Shown here: positions 40,701 to 52,200 of the stretch, piece by piece
How the letters are laid out: the number at the start of each line of letters is the position of its first letter
Position numbering within the stretch: position 1 is the first letter of the stretch
Made by a program: the position numbers and the translations under genes
From: Harmothoe impar
Lineage: Eukaryota; Annelida; Polychaeta; Phyllodocida; Polynoidae
Direction of reading: 5' to 3'
Length of the DNA stretch: 64,000 bases
NCBI GenBank assembly: GCA_947462335.1
Contig: OX381717.1
Coordinates: 18,219,166-18,283,165 of the forward strand
Notes under the pieces: generated by a model
Seen by the model: only the letters and a program-made list of their open reading frames with translations
Database searches by the model: none
What the model was told of the DNA's origin: nothing

Positions 40701-41769
40701 TTCTTTAGAAATAGATAATTACATTATATTATCACAATCATATTATGGTCACACTCTGTATTGGTCAGATCCTTTTGCCACTATTGTGGTGGATGGTCAG
40801 ACCTGTATTGATTATCAACACACTCAGAAAAGTCAGCGTCGTTGTCGCTAAAACCACTCTCACATGAAAGTCAGGCAGTGTCTGACTTTCATATGAGAGT
40901 GGTTTTATCGACAATGACACTTACTTTTTTGAGTGTGAATGGCCTCTGATCTAACGTCTTTTGGCTGTTACAATGTTTATAGGTCTGTCAGTATGTAGAG
41001 AAGATTGAATTCAGAGGGCAGTAATGATCGTAACCTATCATTACAATATTAATGCTCTACTTGGTGGAGATAACAATGTACTAGTGTGTAAGTTGATGTG
41101 TATTATAATCATAGGATCAGCGAAAGCAGGCACTCCTACCAATAGACAAGAAGAACTTACTAAAAGAAAAGGCACCTAAACTACTTGCTGAAATCATACC
41201 TAGCAGCTCACTGATGACTCTGATGTTACAACATGAAGTGATACACAAGGCAGATATCGAATCCATCGAGGTAAACACTTTTAGATAAAATATCTCCTTG
41301 GCACTGTTCACCTTTCTCTTGAATTTAAGACCAGAGATGAATGAGGAAGTGTGAAGAAACTATCCAGGATTATAAAATTACCTCTTAACTTTTATATCGG
41401 AATTCCAAAGAATGATTACACTAAATGAAATTACACGGGCAGGTTATTGGACATACTACTATAATGGAAAATATCGACGTTACTCTTTTGCCTAGGTACA
41501 GAGTTAAATGAGAACATAATGACAACCACGGATTTGAACGTTTTTCTTTTCAATTCTGAATTCAGAGTGAAATTACTGCCAAAGGAAGGGTGTCCAGGAT
41601 ATTGGACATAATACGAAAGGGAACACTGGACCAGTACCACGGCTTTGTTCAGTCCCTCATCGAGTCTGACCAGACAGCTGTGGTCGAAGAAGTTTTTGGG
41701 GAGGACATAAATAGCTACACCGTCAGGAGAACAGGCAACAACATTCAGAAATTCTGTACAGAAGCATGA
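30186..41769 (+). CDS. Gene 1: DEATH-DEATH-CARD-CARD-CARD adaptor-like protein (5' end not found)
   Basis: Eleven exons join with matching phases: 30186-30334, 30585-30714, 32034-32279, 33380-33469, 34203-34276, 36936-37086, 37487-37557, 40037-40189, 40509-40694, 41115-41270 and 41566-41769 (TGA). They give about 536 residues. Every junction is AG at the acceptor and GT at the donor. The domain order is two DEATH domains followed by three CARDs, with no enzyme domain visible. By family knowledge such proteins act in the cytosol as scaffolds that bring death-fold partners together in apoptosis or innate immune signalling; this role is inferred. The first exon starts in phase 1, so at least one upstream exon is missing. 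An in-frame ATG at 30125 reads through the acceptor and is a less likely alternative start. No strong AATAAA follows the stop. Confidence 0.75.
31736..31953. repeat. Family A inverted repeat (intronic)
   Basis: Begins GGTACCGTAAAACC and ends near GGTTAACGGGTA, with TATAAGCCGAACCCC inside. It lies in the gene 1 intron before 32034. Confidence 0.5.
32034..32279 (+). CDS. Gene 1 exon: second DEATH (death-fold) domain
   Basis: A single 246-nt exon in phase 1-1 encodes a whole six-helix death-fold unit. It shows DISGKLTRDWKTVGLN, then LKQQMLQIWQAR, then LITALQELSREDIVEAI. The donor is GTATGG after the last helix. If the donor were not used, the frame would stop at 32332, which would make it a terminal exon; the phase match to the next exon favours splicing. 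Because the domain is in one symmetrical exon, it could be lost or duplicated without changing the frame. Confidence 0.75.
32392..32520. mobile_element. GGCTGTGTCTC MITE, left half only
   Basis: Starts GGCTGTGTCTCACAAACTTG and contains CTGACCGGGTGCC blocks. The inverted right half is absent, unlike the copies at 45026-45306 and 48045-48354. Confidence 0.6.
33380..37086 (+). CDS. Gene 1 exons: first CARD, split over three exons
   Basis: Exons 33380-33469 (phase 1-1), 34203-34276 (phase 1-0) and 36936-37086 (phase 0-1) together encode one CARD. Helix 1 is near FHDIRQLLIYHKHKF, the middle exon holds PVLAELRKVNIIRSDAEL, and the last holds GAFLDFCLVLSQVGQEHL. The middle exon is 74 nt and the phases are the same as in the gene 2 CARD (50227-62331), and the last exons read alike (V-T-E-V after Q-x-H). 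This indicates duplication of a CARD with its introns. Confidence 0.8.
33674..33991. mobile_element. PIF/Harbinger-like MITE (GGGAGTGC family)
   Basis: The inverted ends are GGGAGTGCTCATTTTTTGAC and TTAAAAAATTAGCACTCCC. The interior is G-rich and carries the same GTTACTATGCTACAAAGGG core as the copies at 25128 and 50488. The flanks are TA-rich but do not give an exact 3-bp duplication. Confidence 0.75.
34466..36756. repeat. CTGTTTCTCCACAAAT repeat split by a later insertion
   Basis: The left part (about 34466-34651) begins GGGTCCTGTTTCTCCACAAA and the right part (about 36688-36756) ends AATTTGTGGAGAAACAGC. The two form one copy of the family seen at 16791-17232. It is interrupted by the foldback element at 34654-36685, which is therefore younger. 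Confidence 0.7.
34654..36685. mobile_element. Tc1/mariner-type foldback element filled with an 11-bp minisatellite
   Basis: The inverted ends begin CAGTGGCCCAGGAGGGTCAA and extend about 370 bp at roughly 98% identity. TA flanks both ends (34652-34653 and 36686-36687), fitting Tc1/mariner target use. Between the arms is a large array of an 11-bp unit (TGTGACAAGCA), in one orientation from about 35030 to 36000 and inverted from about 36003 to 36310. The whole can fold back on itself. No transposase is present. Because 11 is not a multiple of 3 and the unit lacks stops, the minus strand stays open in all frames as an 11-residue repeat; these are not genes. Confidence 0.85.
37487..37557 (+). CDS. 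Gene 1 linker exon
   Basis: A 71-nt exon (phase 1 to 0) encodes a Pro/Ser-rich linker, with LNPSDLPMLPEQ, between the first and second CARD. Acceptor TTATAG, donor GTAAGT. Confidence 0.7.
37641..37709. repeat. (TA)n microsatellite
   Basis: Uninterrupted TA dinucleotides, about 34 units, in a gene 1 intron. Confidence 0.98.
38392..39876. mobile_element. Foldback element with TAAACAC arrays and TA duplication
   Basis: The ends are inverted, CACTGTAAAAACTGTGTTTA at the left and TAAACACTGTTTTTACAGTG at the right, with TA flanking each side. The subterminal zones (38410-38660 and 39530-39860) are dense in TAAACAC and GTGTTTA in both orientations. The centre is ordinary AT-rich sequence. There is no transposase. 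A detached TAAACAC-rich patch at 38085-38285 may be another fragment. Confidence 0.7.
40037..40694 (+). CDS. Gene 1 exons: second CARD
   Basis: Exons 40037-40189 and 40509-40694, both phase 0-0. The first starts ASRLLTEEREMRIMQNMPEL after the acceptor and ends with the ITEDEISKIR helix. The second has IYELLHHVL, YIGLLRALADTGQKHIV and ends in a Ser/Pro linker. The phase 0 split between helices 3 and 4 matches the other CARDs here. Confidence 0.8.
41115..41769 (+). CDS. Gene 1 exons: third CARD and stop
   Basis: Exon 41115-41270 (phase 0-0) carries LLKEKAPKLLAEIIPSSSL. Exon 41566-41769 carries VSRILDIIRKGTLDQYHGF and QSLIESDQTAVVEEVF, then a short basic tail and TGA. A weak GT inside the tail (TCT before GTACAG, about 41752) would leave phase 1. 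That would fit the exon at 42440, so a read-through transcript joining genes 1 and 2 cannot be excluded. Confidence 0.75.
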
Positions 41770-42417
41770 CATATATACTACTTTTACACACCCACACACA
41801 CACACTCACACACTCACATACCAATGACCCTCATTCATCCAATGTTACAAATTCAGACATACTGAAACCCCTTCACATACACGCCCAAGTTAATAGACAT
41901 GGTGAAGCTATGTTTAATTTATGTTCAGTTTTATCACACCAGGTGGCAACTTGAGGAGATTTTCATACCTTTTCATAGATGCTATGAACACCGTTTTTGT
42001 GGTGATGAGAAATACATATACATACACAGTTATAAGGTTTGCTCTATAAGGCCCTCAAAGACTCATTCCTAAAGTTTAGGCCGGAAGTCTTGACACTAAG
42101 ACGAACCATTTTGAGCATGGATAAGGTATAGGCGGATAAATGACCTTAATATATGAATTAAATCACACAAAATAGCATTATAATTATTGCTTAGGCACTG
42201 TATTAAAATGAAAGTGATGTTCCATATTACGGTGAACTTGAAACAACAGTGACCATTATTTTTACAGTGAAAGTCTGGCACCAAGTGGTGCCAGTGAATC
42301 TCTGTTATCTTAACAGAATATTGTTCACAGTACATCCTCTGAAGGCCTACATACTCGTGCCATATAAGGCATAATCTGAATTGGAATGAACACCTGCCTT
42401 AGTACCTAGAAGGTTAA

Positions 42418-42601
42418 ATGATGATAATTTGCTCTCCAGGTGATCCCAATACATACAGTGTGCTGATCGTTGGTGATGTAGGAGGTGGGAAGAGCAGCTT
42501 AGGTAACATCCTACTGTCCAGTGAATCTGAGACTGAACACATCCCAACAAGTAGCATGGAAGTTGAAATCAACAAGACAAAGGAGTTGCTTCTTCATACA
42601 G
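42418..42601 (+). CDS. Gene 2 exon: P-loop NTP-binding segment
   Basis: Encodes a beta strand followed by a Walker A motif, [19 protein letters not shown]. The spacing and the residues after the Lys-Ser resemble small GTPase-like P-loops such as the AIG1/GIMAP type. Only the first part of such a domain is present: no DxxG (G3) or NKxD (G4) motif was found in this or the next exon. The next exon joins in phase with a low-complexity linker, so either a minimal P-loop is used or further exons between 42602 and 44594 were missed. Confidence 0.6.
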
Positions 42602-45600
42602 GTAGTTATGTTTTAAAACACCATTGTAAATTCTTGTAAGTGTAACTCTAACCCTTGAATATATCATATTATACTTCTTCAAAACTTTTTCTTCAGTTAC
42701 AAATGAAAACATTGCTCGGCCTGTAAACCATGTAATATATTGTAATAAAAGAGTCTCGATTAAATAGGTCAATGAATTTAATGAGGTCCAATAAAAGTAG
42801 TAATATCTAATCTTGACTTGATAACTACTATAGTGTAGCTGTTGGCTATTCTAAGATAGGCATGAGCTATGAAAAACTCCAGATTCGAAAATAGGTTGTT
42901 AGAAATTACTCTTTATTCATTCTGACATACGGAACGTAATCATACAGACGGATAGAGATATTCAAATATGCTTTCCAACAACATGTGATGTATGAACATA
43001 CAGGAGTGATACGCTCACGGTCTAATCAATAATTCCTCAATGTCCAAGGCTCTCTCCTATCCCGGTAAACTCCATATGAGCCGGACTCCTCAGAGGGAGT
43101 CGGACCCGGAGTTGTATACCAATGCGTCTATCTCCTATGTTCCCCCAAAGGGTGGAACGGAGAGAGACGCAGGGTCACCGAGGTAGGAGCAGCAGCAGGA
43201 CTAGGCCGAAAAGTACAACAGAGTTCTAGGAATCTCTGTTGAGGAACAACCAAGCTGGCCGAAGTACACAGCAAGACTGAGTCCCCGAGTAGAAGAACCC
43301 AGGGGTTTATATACCAGGGATTATATAACTCCACTCCATAACTCGTAAACACTTGAGTTCCTGAGGAATTCTGGGTAACCTGAAACCGGTTTCTCCGGGC
43401 CGACACGGTACTGGAACAAGTTTGGGTGACACGTGGCGGTCCCGGCTCGGTGCATATCACCAGGTCGCACTCCACCAATCCTCAGGTGACGGATTATGTA
43501 ATCACATACCGGAGACCGGACAGGAGTGCGGCCCGGATACGCCACAGTAAACACAATCGAATAACCCAATCCGGTTCTATAGAAATAGTACAGCGTCCCA
43601 CTACAATAATAATAAAAGTGTTAATAGTTGACCAGATCACTGCGTGGTGTATATCCAATGGGTATATTCGGTTGCTCGATCTAATGTTGATATAGATTAA
43701 TCTATGTAAAATATTTATAATTTTGAATATGTTTGGACATGCCTATCCACATCTTTCATAAATGTGCATGTTAACTTGACACACGACTACCCCAGGTGAC
43801 CTCATTAAATCCCCAACTGTCATAAAATATACAAGTTAGGCCACTCAAAAAAATAAAATGGTTTCTCATCACCGCGCGCATCATAAAAATCAGCTTTTGA
43901 TTTTTGATGAAAAATTTGGTAAAAATGATCAAATATTGGGATATTTGGTATCAAATTAAAGCTAATACTGCCAGTAATGCAGTAGGATTGAAATAACTTA
44001 CATTTTCCCTACTTTTAAAGATCCATAAATACTAACTTCTAAAATGTGAATTTTGGTCATGAAAAACGTATATCATCCCATACATTTTAACCCGCGAGTA
44101 AGGTTGTCAAACCCACAACTCTAGATTACTAGGCCCACTGGAATGATCCAAGTTTAAAAAGTGAATGAGGGAAAATTTTATACTGCGAATTCATCAATCC
44201 CCCTATATATAAGAATCTTGTATTCTTCCAAATACACATACCGAGAGAACATATACACCCTCAGAGCATCTATTTAGGTCAAAGAAAAGGTGTGTTGCAG
44301 ACAATATGATCAGAATGTTAGGGTATGTACGTCGTATTCTTTTTTTACATAGAGAGATTATCAGGAATGAGTCGCGACTCACCAGAATGACTCAATAATT
44401 CCTCCATTGACTAGGAATATCAATAAGTTGTTGGATATTCCTCTTAAAAAGTCAAAGTTTGCAAAAGAAAATGGCAAAAGAAATGCTAGGGTCGGCCCTT
44501 TTTTTAATCTAGGGTCGGGTCGCCTGAAACACACCTTTTTTTGGCCTTATGAATTTAATCATAAGATGACCAATGATGTATACCTGTATTACAGCACGTC
44601 CATCTGGGGAAGGGTCTTCACATACTGACCCTGCCGTTTATCAGGATTCTCCACTTGACCACCAAGCATTAGGGAGTGAGGTGAGTTTATATCGTAATTA
44701 ATCTTTGATCATATAAGTCCTATACCATATCCAAAGTAAAAGGTACCCATAGTGTAATATGTGCACGACCCCTTTTAGCCCATTTTCCAGGCAAGAAATG
44801 GCTCCTTTTTCTGTTTCTAGTTAACAACTATACTAGAGCACATTGTGTCCTCATTACCTGGACTATGGTGAGGAAACTGCCAACTGTAACATATTACATT
44901 AATTCATTGGAAAATGAACAGTGTTTTAGTGAATCTTTCCTCATTTGCAGATGGAATCCCCTTCACAAAGGTAAGTCAAAGAACATTAACTAATATTGAC
45001 AGATGATGATAACGGATACATATATGGCTGTGTCTCGTGAGATCAGGCCAATGTGAAAGTCTTTGACCGGGTGCCATCTTTGACCTGGTGTTATCTTTGA
45101 CTGTGTGCTATTTTGATAGAAAATGGTTTATTAAGAGAAGATGACGATATGAATAGCCTGAAAAAGTTAATGGATGTTATAACACTTTGAACTAGTAGAT
45201 AGTAGCCCATTTATATATTCATCTGGCCTAAATAAATATGGCGCCCGGTTAAAGATGGCACCTGGTGAAAGACTTTCACATTGGCACAATCTCGTGAGAC
45301 ACAGCCATATACTCCTTGAGAGGAGGTGCTACATGCACATTGCAATATACTTGCAAGGTACTTGAATATATGTTTGAACCGTCTTGGCTCTGGGACTGAA
45401 AATGCATGCATGCATCTGAAAGCCACCCCAAACCCCCACCCAAACTTTTGTTTAAAACATTAGCACAGCTTGTTACATAAGTTAAAAGTTTTACAGGTAG
45501 AAAACCACCAGAAATTGATTCCTTGAAGGTTGTCTATAATGAACTATGATAGGTAATCATTATGCTGTGATTAGGTCAGCTGATGCCGAAATAAGATATG

Positions 45601-46169
45601 AAGGGGAGATGGAAAACCAGTCAACAGGATTTGAACAACGGCAGGCTGCTGACCTGTTTTTTCACGAGACAGGAGGTGTCCTGCAGATGCCGGGGTCGGA
45701 CGTGGTTCTACGCATCCCTCCCAAAGCTGTTCCTGCAGGGAAGGTCTACGTTGTACATGGTGAGAAAAAGACTTTTCGTATTTTATTTCCCCTTAAAGCT
45801 TGACCGTCATAGTTGAAGTGAGGCCAAAAGCACTTTTGGATATAGTTCAGTTTTCATTCACAAGAGGGCTCTTAAAGGCTGGGAGCTCAGCTCTTTCAGG
45901 CACAAGATAGGGTGAATATATATATGTTGTAGCTGGACAATGCTCATGGTCCCCTGTCTAAACACTGCTGCCCTCTGGTGGAACTGTTATGTTAGTCCAT
46001 GTATGGAAAATGCTGAACTTATTCCCTGATGGCCCAGCTTTAAATTTTATGGGCCTTTCATGTAGTTTTTTTCATGGTGAATCATCATTATTATATGATG
46101 ATTCTCTGCTATTCATTGACACTTAATGATGATCATTGTTTCTTTATTCATTGGTGCATAAATAAATAA

Positions 46170-46257
<88 letters not shown>

Positions 46258-49200
46258 ATGAAGAAAACACCTTTTTGCCCCATGTGACACATGGACAGTG
46301 ATATGTCACATATGGGTCCAAAACCAATGAGGAAAAACATCCTCCAGGCATGTAGGCCTGATAAAAGCGGCCTTCACAAAAAGTACGTAGACCGGGTAGG
46401 TTTCTATGAGTTCGATTAAGCAATGAGAAGCATAATTGAATACCTGACAGGAATAGGTAATTATGATCCATGAGCAAAAGGTGCTCTAAGATTGTTACAA
46501 AGCAATTCTAACAACAGTGTTTACGGGTGTTCCACGTAAAAGTAATGAGTTTTACACTGTCTCAAATTTGACATTAATTCTCTGTAATTTCAACAGATCA
46601 TTTTTGAGATGGCACTGATGAAGAGCTTGCTGGGTGGCGGTATTCTATGTTCTATAGATCCATGCATCAAGAAAGGGTTGATAAAGTTTTTGATCAATTT
46701 TGTCAGCATGACCTACAAATTCATCATATAATCTCAAAGTCCTGCATTCTAATTTACATTGTTTGAAAGAGAATTGTCCTGTGATTCTCCTGATATGAGA
46801 CGTTTGAAACCTTAGCCATTACAAACAATGGTGTGACGATTCTGCTTAAACCAACGTAAACACAACTTTATTTTGAAAAAGTCACCCTTTCTTGCTGCAT
46901 CAGTCTATTATTTCCCTGTAGGTAAAATACGTATTGATGTGAAGGAATATGATCCATGGATGGCATCAGAAGATGAGTTCATCATTTCTCCAGTCGTGGA
47001 CTACACAACAGAAGGTGGTGAGACGTTTGATGAGCCAGTAGAAATCACCCTACCCCACTGTCTCCATCCTAGCATGCTCCAGAACATCAAAGTACTATGT
47101 GGTGGAGGGGAAGAGTACAGAGTAAGGATATCTAATTAAACCATATCTTCTTTTTGTTGGGTTAAGTTAGATTGCTGTCAGGAGGCTGTTGACAAACTCA
47201 TGTATAGTTGTTATAAATATCACCCCCAATACTGATTTTAGAAAATGAGCGTTTTAGTTCAGAAAAGAACACGTTCCAATATCTCATCCCTATGTAGGCC
47301 CTAAAATTGCAGAAGAATTCGAATTTCATTCTGATTCAATCTCATTAATCTCATCAACTTCCTTGTAGGTACTTCGGGAAAATGACTCAGACATAAGATA
47401 TAATATTGAGCCTAGCTGCATTCTCATACAGACAAGGCATTTCACTGAATTCTTTGGAACAGCAACAGGAAAAAAGATGGGTGAAATAACTGACCTCTTG
47501 CTGACGGTTGGAGTCAAACAGGTGGAAGCCACAACAAAGACTGTTTCATCGCTGCGTGTGATGCTGCACACAGGCCTCACCGAGCTAAATGATTTTGCAG
47601 ACAAGCGTGAAAAGGTCAGTTAAGATGATATTATGTGAGCAGCCACCCAGGAAAGATCTCTGTACTATGGCATGCAGATCTGACATCCTTCCTGGTTAGA
47701 CCTTAATTGACATTATTAAAAAACAGTTTCAAATAACAAATAAACATTTCGACTGCTCTCTCAACTATATCTTGTGACACATCTATTGATACTGTAAAGG
47801 AATTCCTTTAAGGCTTCGCCCATGTTTGGGGTCCTTTTCAGGCCCAGACCCCAACTGATAACTTTTGAATTGGTTTTCTGTAAACTTTTAGCATACATCA
47901 TTTCATAATACATGTACGGTCCAACACCAATGAAGGAGAAGTTTACACATGGTACCAGTTTGCTGATATGCATTTCCTACCTTTGCCAGGTTTTGGAATC
48001 AAAACGTTAAAAACCCGACGTTTAAGTGCTAAAGTACCGGTACAGGCTGTGTCTCACGACCTTGGGACAATGTTTTTGTCTCTGACCGGGTGCCGTCTCT
48101 GACCAGGTGCCGTCTCTGACCGGGTGCCGTCTCTGACCGGCTTGGCTTGATAAGGTCAAAATACTAACAGCAGGAGGCTAATTATAATTATAGCTATGAC
48201 TATAGAACAACCGCCATAACGTTTTTCCAAATCCTTATATATATGAGTATGATTCTTTTTAAAACACCTTTTTCTGACGCCTGGTCAGAGACGGCAGCCG
48301 GTCAGAGACGGCACCCAATCAGAAAACATTGTCCCAAGGTCGTGAGACACAGCCTACAGTGATCTGTTAAAAGGATTAATCTTGGAGCTCTAGCATCAAA
48401 AACAATCATTTTTAGTATCATTCTTACAGCACAGGTTAAAGTAGTACCGACTGTAAACGTGTACCTTTGTTTTAGTAAATACGGAATAGGGAATTCATAG
48501 CAAGGTTTTCATCATATATTACACACTACTACTTTCAGTTCTTAGACCCAGGTATGAAGGAAATTGTAAGAGAAAAGACGATCATACGAGAAAGTGAAGA
48601 ACCAATACAACTTCCAGATGTGCATGTCACATTAAATGTAACCAGAGGCTGTGATGCAGTTATTAAGGATGGAGATACTCCTACTCAGGTATTTCTAGAC
48701 TTTATCTTTCTATGGGATACTTCCCAGTAAACAAAAAACGTTATACAACATTTTATAACGTTATATAACGTTTGTCTAAGGCTCCTTACTACAGCATAAC
48801 GTTATATAAAGTTTTAAAACGTTATTTTGGCGTGAAATAACGTTTTCTTGTTAGCTGGGTTACAGTGTACTCTTGATGAAAGCCGCACCCCGAGTTTGGG
48901 CTGATCCTATAAGCCGCACTCATGATCTGAGTATGGGGGGGTCAAGTACTGTATCAAAGTAGCAAAAGCTAGCGTATAAGCCACACCCTGACCTTGAACC
49001 GATCCTATAAGCCACACCAAAGATCTGACTCACGTACTCGCACGTACAGTAATAAACTAATAATATTATAAGAAATATGACTACTCTAGAGATCTACTTT
49101 GTGTGCTTCGCAAAATATGTCTACTATCTCTGTCTAAACTATGACAGCTGCCTGTTACCTTTCAGACTGCCATCAAAGAAGAAGGGAGGGATGTCCTTAA

Positions 49201-52200
49201 GTTTCCTGGCGAAGGTCGAAACAGATCAGAGACACTTGGATCCTTCACACTGGAGCATAGTATCGGGTCGAAGTTGGAGTGTTCCCTTAAAGTCATCTTT
49301 AAGTACACAGAGGGGATCAAAGCAGTTGCTAAGGACATAACCGTCGTCTATCCTGAGATACCAAACTCTTCTCAGGTTACTATTACCGCTTGAGTCATTC
49401 AGTTGTGTTTTCCACATGTATGTAGTACTTATAGGACGAGTACCAAGCTGTACATGAAATACAGTGAAGCCTGAAGGGGGCCTTATGGGCTGCCCGCTGT
49501 GGTATAAATGTACAATACCTCTTGTTTGGTTGAGGTAAAAATTGCTTTCAGCTTTGATGTCCACTATATGAACACTGAGTAACTGCTTATGTGTATAGGA
49601 ATCGAATGCTTTAAAGTGGCAGTCCCACCACTCGCGCGGCTACCACATAGTAGACTAGAACAGTACTAGAATTGTTAGTGGGATACGCTCAGTGATTATG
49701 CCGCTTTATCCCTTACATGCACATGCAGTGAATGACATCCCTAGAAACCAAAAATGTACCAGAGACTGAGCCATACAAATACATACGAGTACAATGAATT
49801 CTATTATCACCTACAGTCCACCAGACAATCAATGCATGCATGATTGAGGATTAATTCTTACCCTTTATTGAGTAGGTCCCTTTTCTCCTTTTCCATTCCA
49901 TATATATGTCTGAATATCGTTAATCAGTACCTTTACGAGTGATAGAAGGTCACATAAAAATAGGGTGATTCCTTAAAAGTTTCTAATGTCATTCTTTTGT
50001 CCTTTGCAGATGGAATCAGCCCAGAAAAGGTGATATGAAAATGAAGTGCATTGACTAAGAGTGGAGTGGAAGTAATGGAGAGATAGTACACATAGTAATA
50101 AACAATTATAGATACATGTAATTCTACTATGGGAAGTAAATGTATCAATTATGGGCACGCAAGAAATAGTATCTATCATTATTTTATGGGAATGTACAGC
50201 ACTCCTGAAAGTCTTCTTTATTGCAGATGTGACCCAGATGGTGACCTGACATGGAAAGATGTAGAAAGCATTATCAAGGACAACAAGATAGCCATATATG
50301 ATAGACTTGGTATGCCTCGGGAATATTTATATTTACCTATATCGACATATTGTAATTAACTAATCATACTTCATGGTGTATTGTTCTGACATGTTATTTC
50401 TTGTAATGCTTTTTTGATGTCTCAGAATCCAGTATGATGTGAGATGACAGGGTGCACTATAGGGTCCCCTTTTCTAGCTAGCACTAAGGAAGTGATCATT
50501 TTTTAACAACGGGGGGGGGGGGGCAAAAAAATGTGGACCCCTCTTGGGGGGGGGGGGTCAAAAATATTTAACCTGTTTTGAGCCAAAAAGCCTGCACGTT
50601 ACTATGCTTCAAAGGGCCCGTGCGCAAGCCAATTTTCGACCCTAAGGGGGGAGGGGTAAACAATTTTGACCCCTTGACCGGGGGTGAAAAAATTGTTGTA
50701 CGCTCCGGGCAGAAAACCCGCCACCCCCCCCCCCCTGTTGTTAAAGAATGATCACTCCCTAACTTTGATGTCTGACTTATTCAAATTGATTAGCATACAC
50801 CTCTTAAAAGGAAACCACCCCCTTTTTTCATGATGACTTCCATCAATTCTCTTGGTATCAATCTGACAAACTTCGTAAAGCATATGTTTTTAGTTTGTAG
50901 AACGGCAGATTTATCCCCTGCATCCCATGACTTCACAATTGGGTCAAATATGCACATCCGTGATAGCTCTCCCAGGTGCTCGGACTAAGGTTCTGAGCAT
51001 AATCTTAATCCTGAGTAAAAAATCTTAATCTTAATAAACTTAAAAGTCCATTGTAGGATAGGCATGTTAACTGGTATGTAATGTGGGACTCTCCCCTCCA
51101 ACCCCCTTTTTGTCCTTTTCCCCCTTTCCTTTAGATGATTATGGTGTCTGATCTGGGCGTAGTGCATATTCTATAAAGGCAAACCTCAGGTATTTTCTTA
51201 ACTTCACTTATAGATTTCTTCTAACAAGTTGCACTGACTAACCCCACACTGTTGGCCCACATAATATCATAATGTTGTAGATTTCACCTTTCTCGTTAAA
51301 ACACCACAAGAGTTGTCTGGTTACAGCCTCCAGGCTTAAACAATGCAACACCTCGTGTATCAACCCAATGCTGACGTCATAGTCTATAGGAGATATGACT
51401 GCTGTTCTACCATAGAATATCACATAATTTACCCCAAAATGTACAGTATGTTATAAAATATGTGTAATACCAGGATGGTGTTTCTCCACAAATTTGCAGA
51501 CGTCCGCAAATATATTTATGGAGCTCCGCAAATATATACGGACGTCCACAAATTTACGGACTTCCGTATATTTGTGGAGAAACACCATCCAGGGCTATCG
51601 AAGCCATCATCGACAAGCCATCATGAAAATAAGGTGGTATTTTCCTTTAATACACCGCTTTTTGGGCTGATTTCTAAACTGATTAATTCTTTACTTCACT
51701 TAAACTCTAAATGAGATTGTACTACATTTTTGCTCATGATAAATTGTTATGTCAACTGTGCGTTAACTACATTGAATACGGTAATTAGTTATCATTCAAG
51801 CTCGATAGTGTTATGCATAGTGTTATGCATGTTATTCACTTGATGTCCACTAAATGTTGACTTCTTAATTTTAGGTCTGTCCCCACGTCTTGAAGCAGCA
51901 CTTGAAGAAGCAAAAGTACTCAGCCCTGCAGACATAAATGCGCTCAAAGTAAGAACACTTTGATGCACTATTGGCTTGGTGGGAAAGCACGAGTGCGGTA
52001 TATGTGGCAATAATGCACGAGCCGAAGGCCAGTGTAATATAGGCAGATATACCTCACAAGTGTCTTCCCAACAACCCCTTAATGCGTCTATACCATTATA
52101 TCCTCAAATACATGATAATTTAACGCATTAGGACTACCTGATTTTCCATTTTGTGTATCTGTAAATTATTCACTTCCTGTTGTGTATATTCCATTTTATG

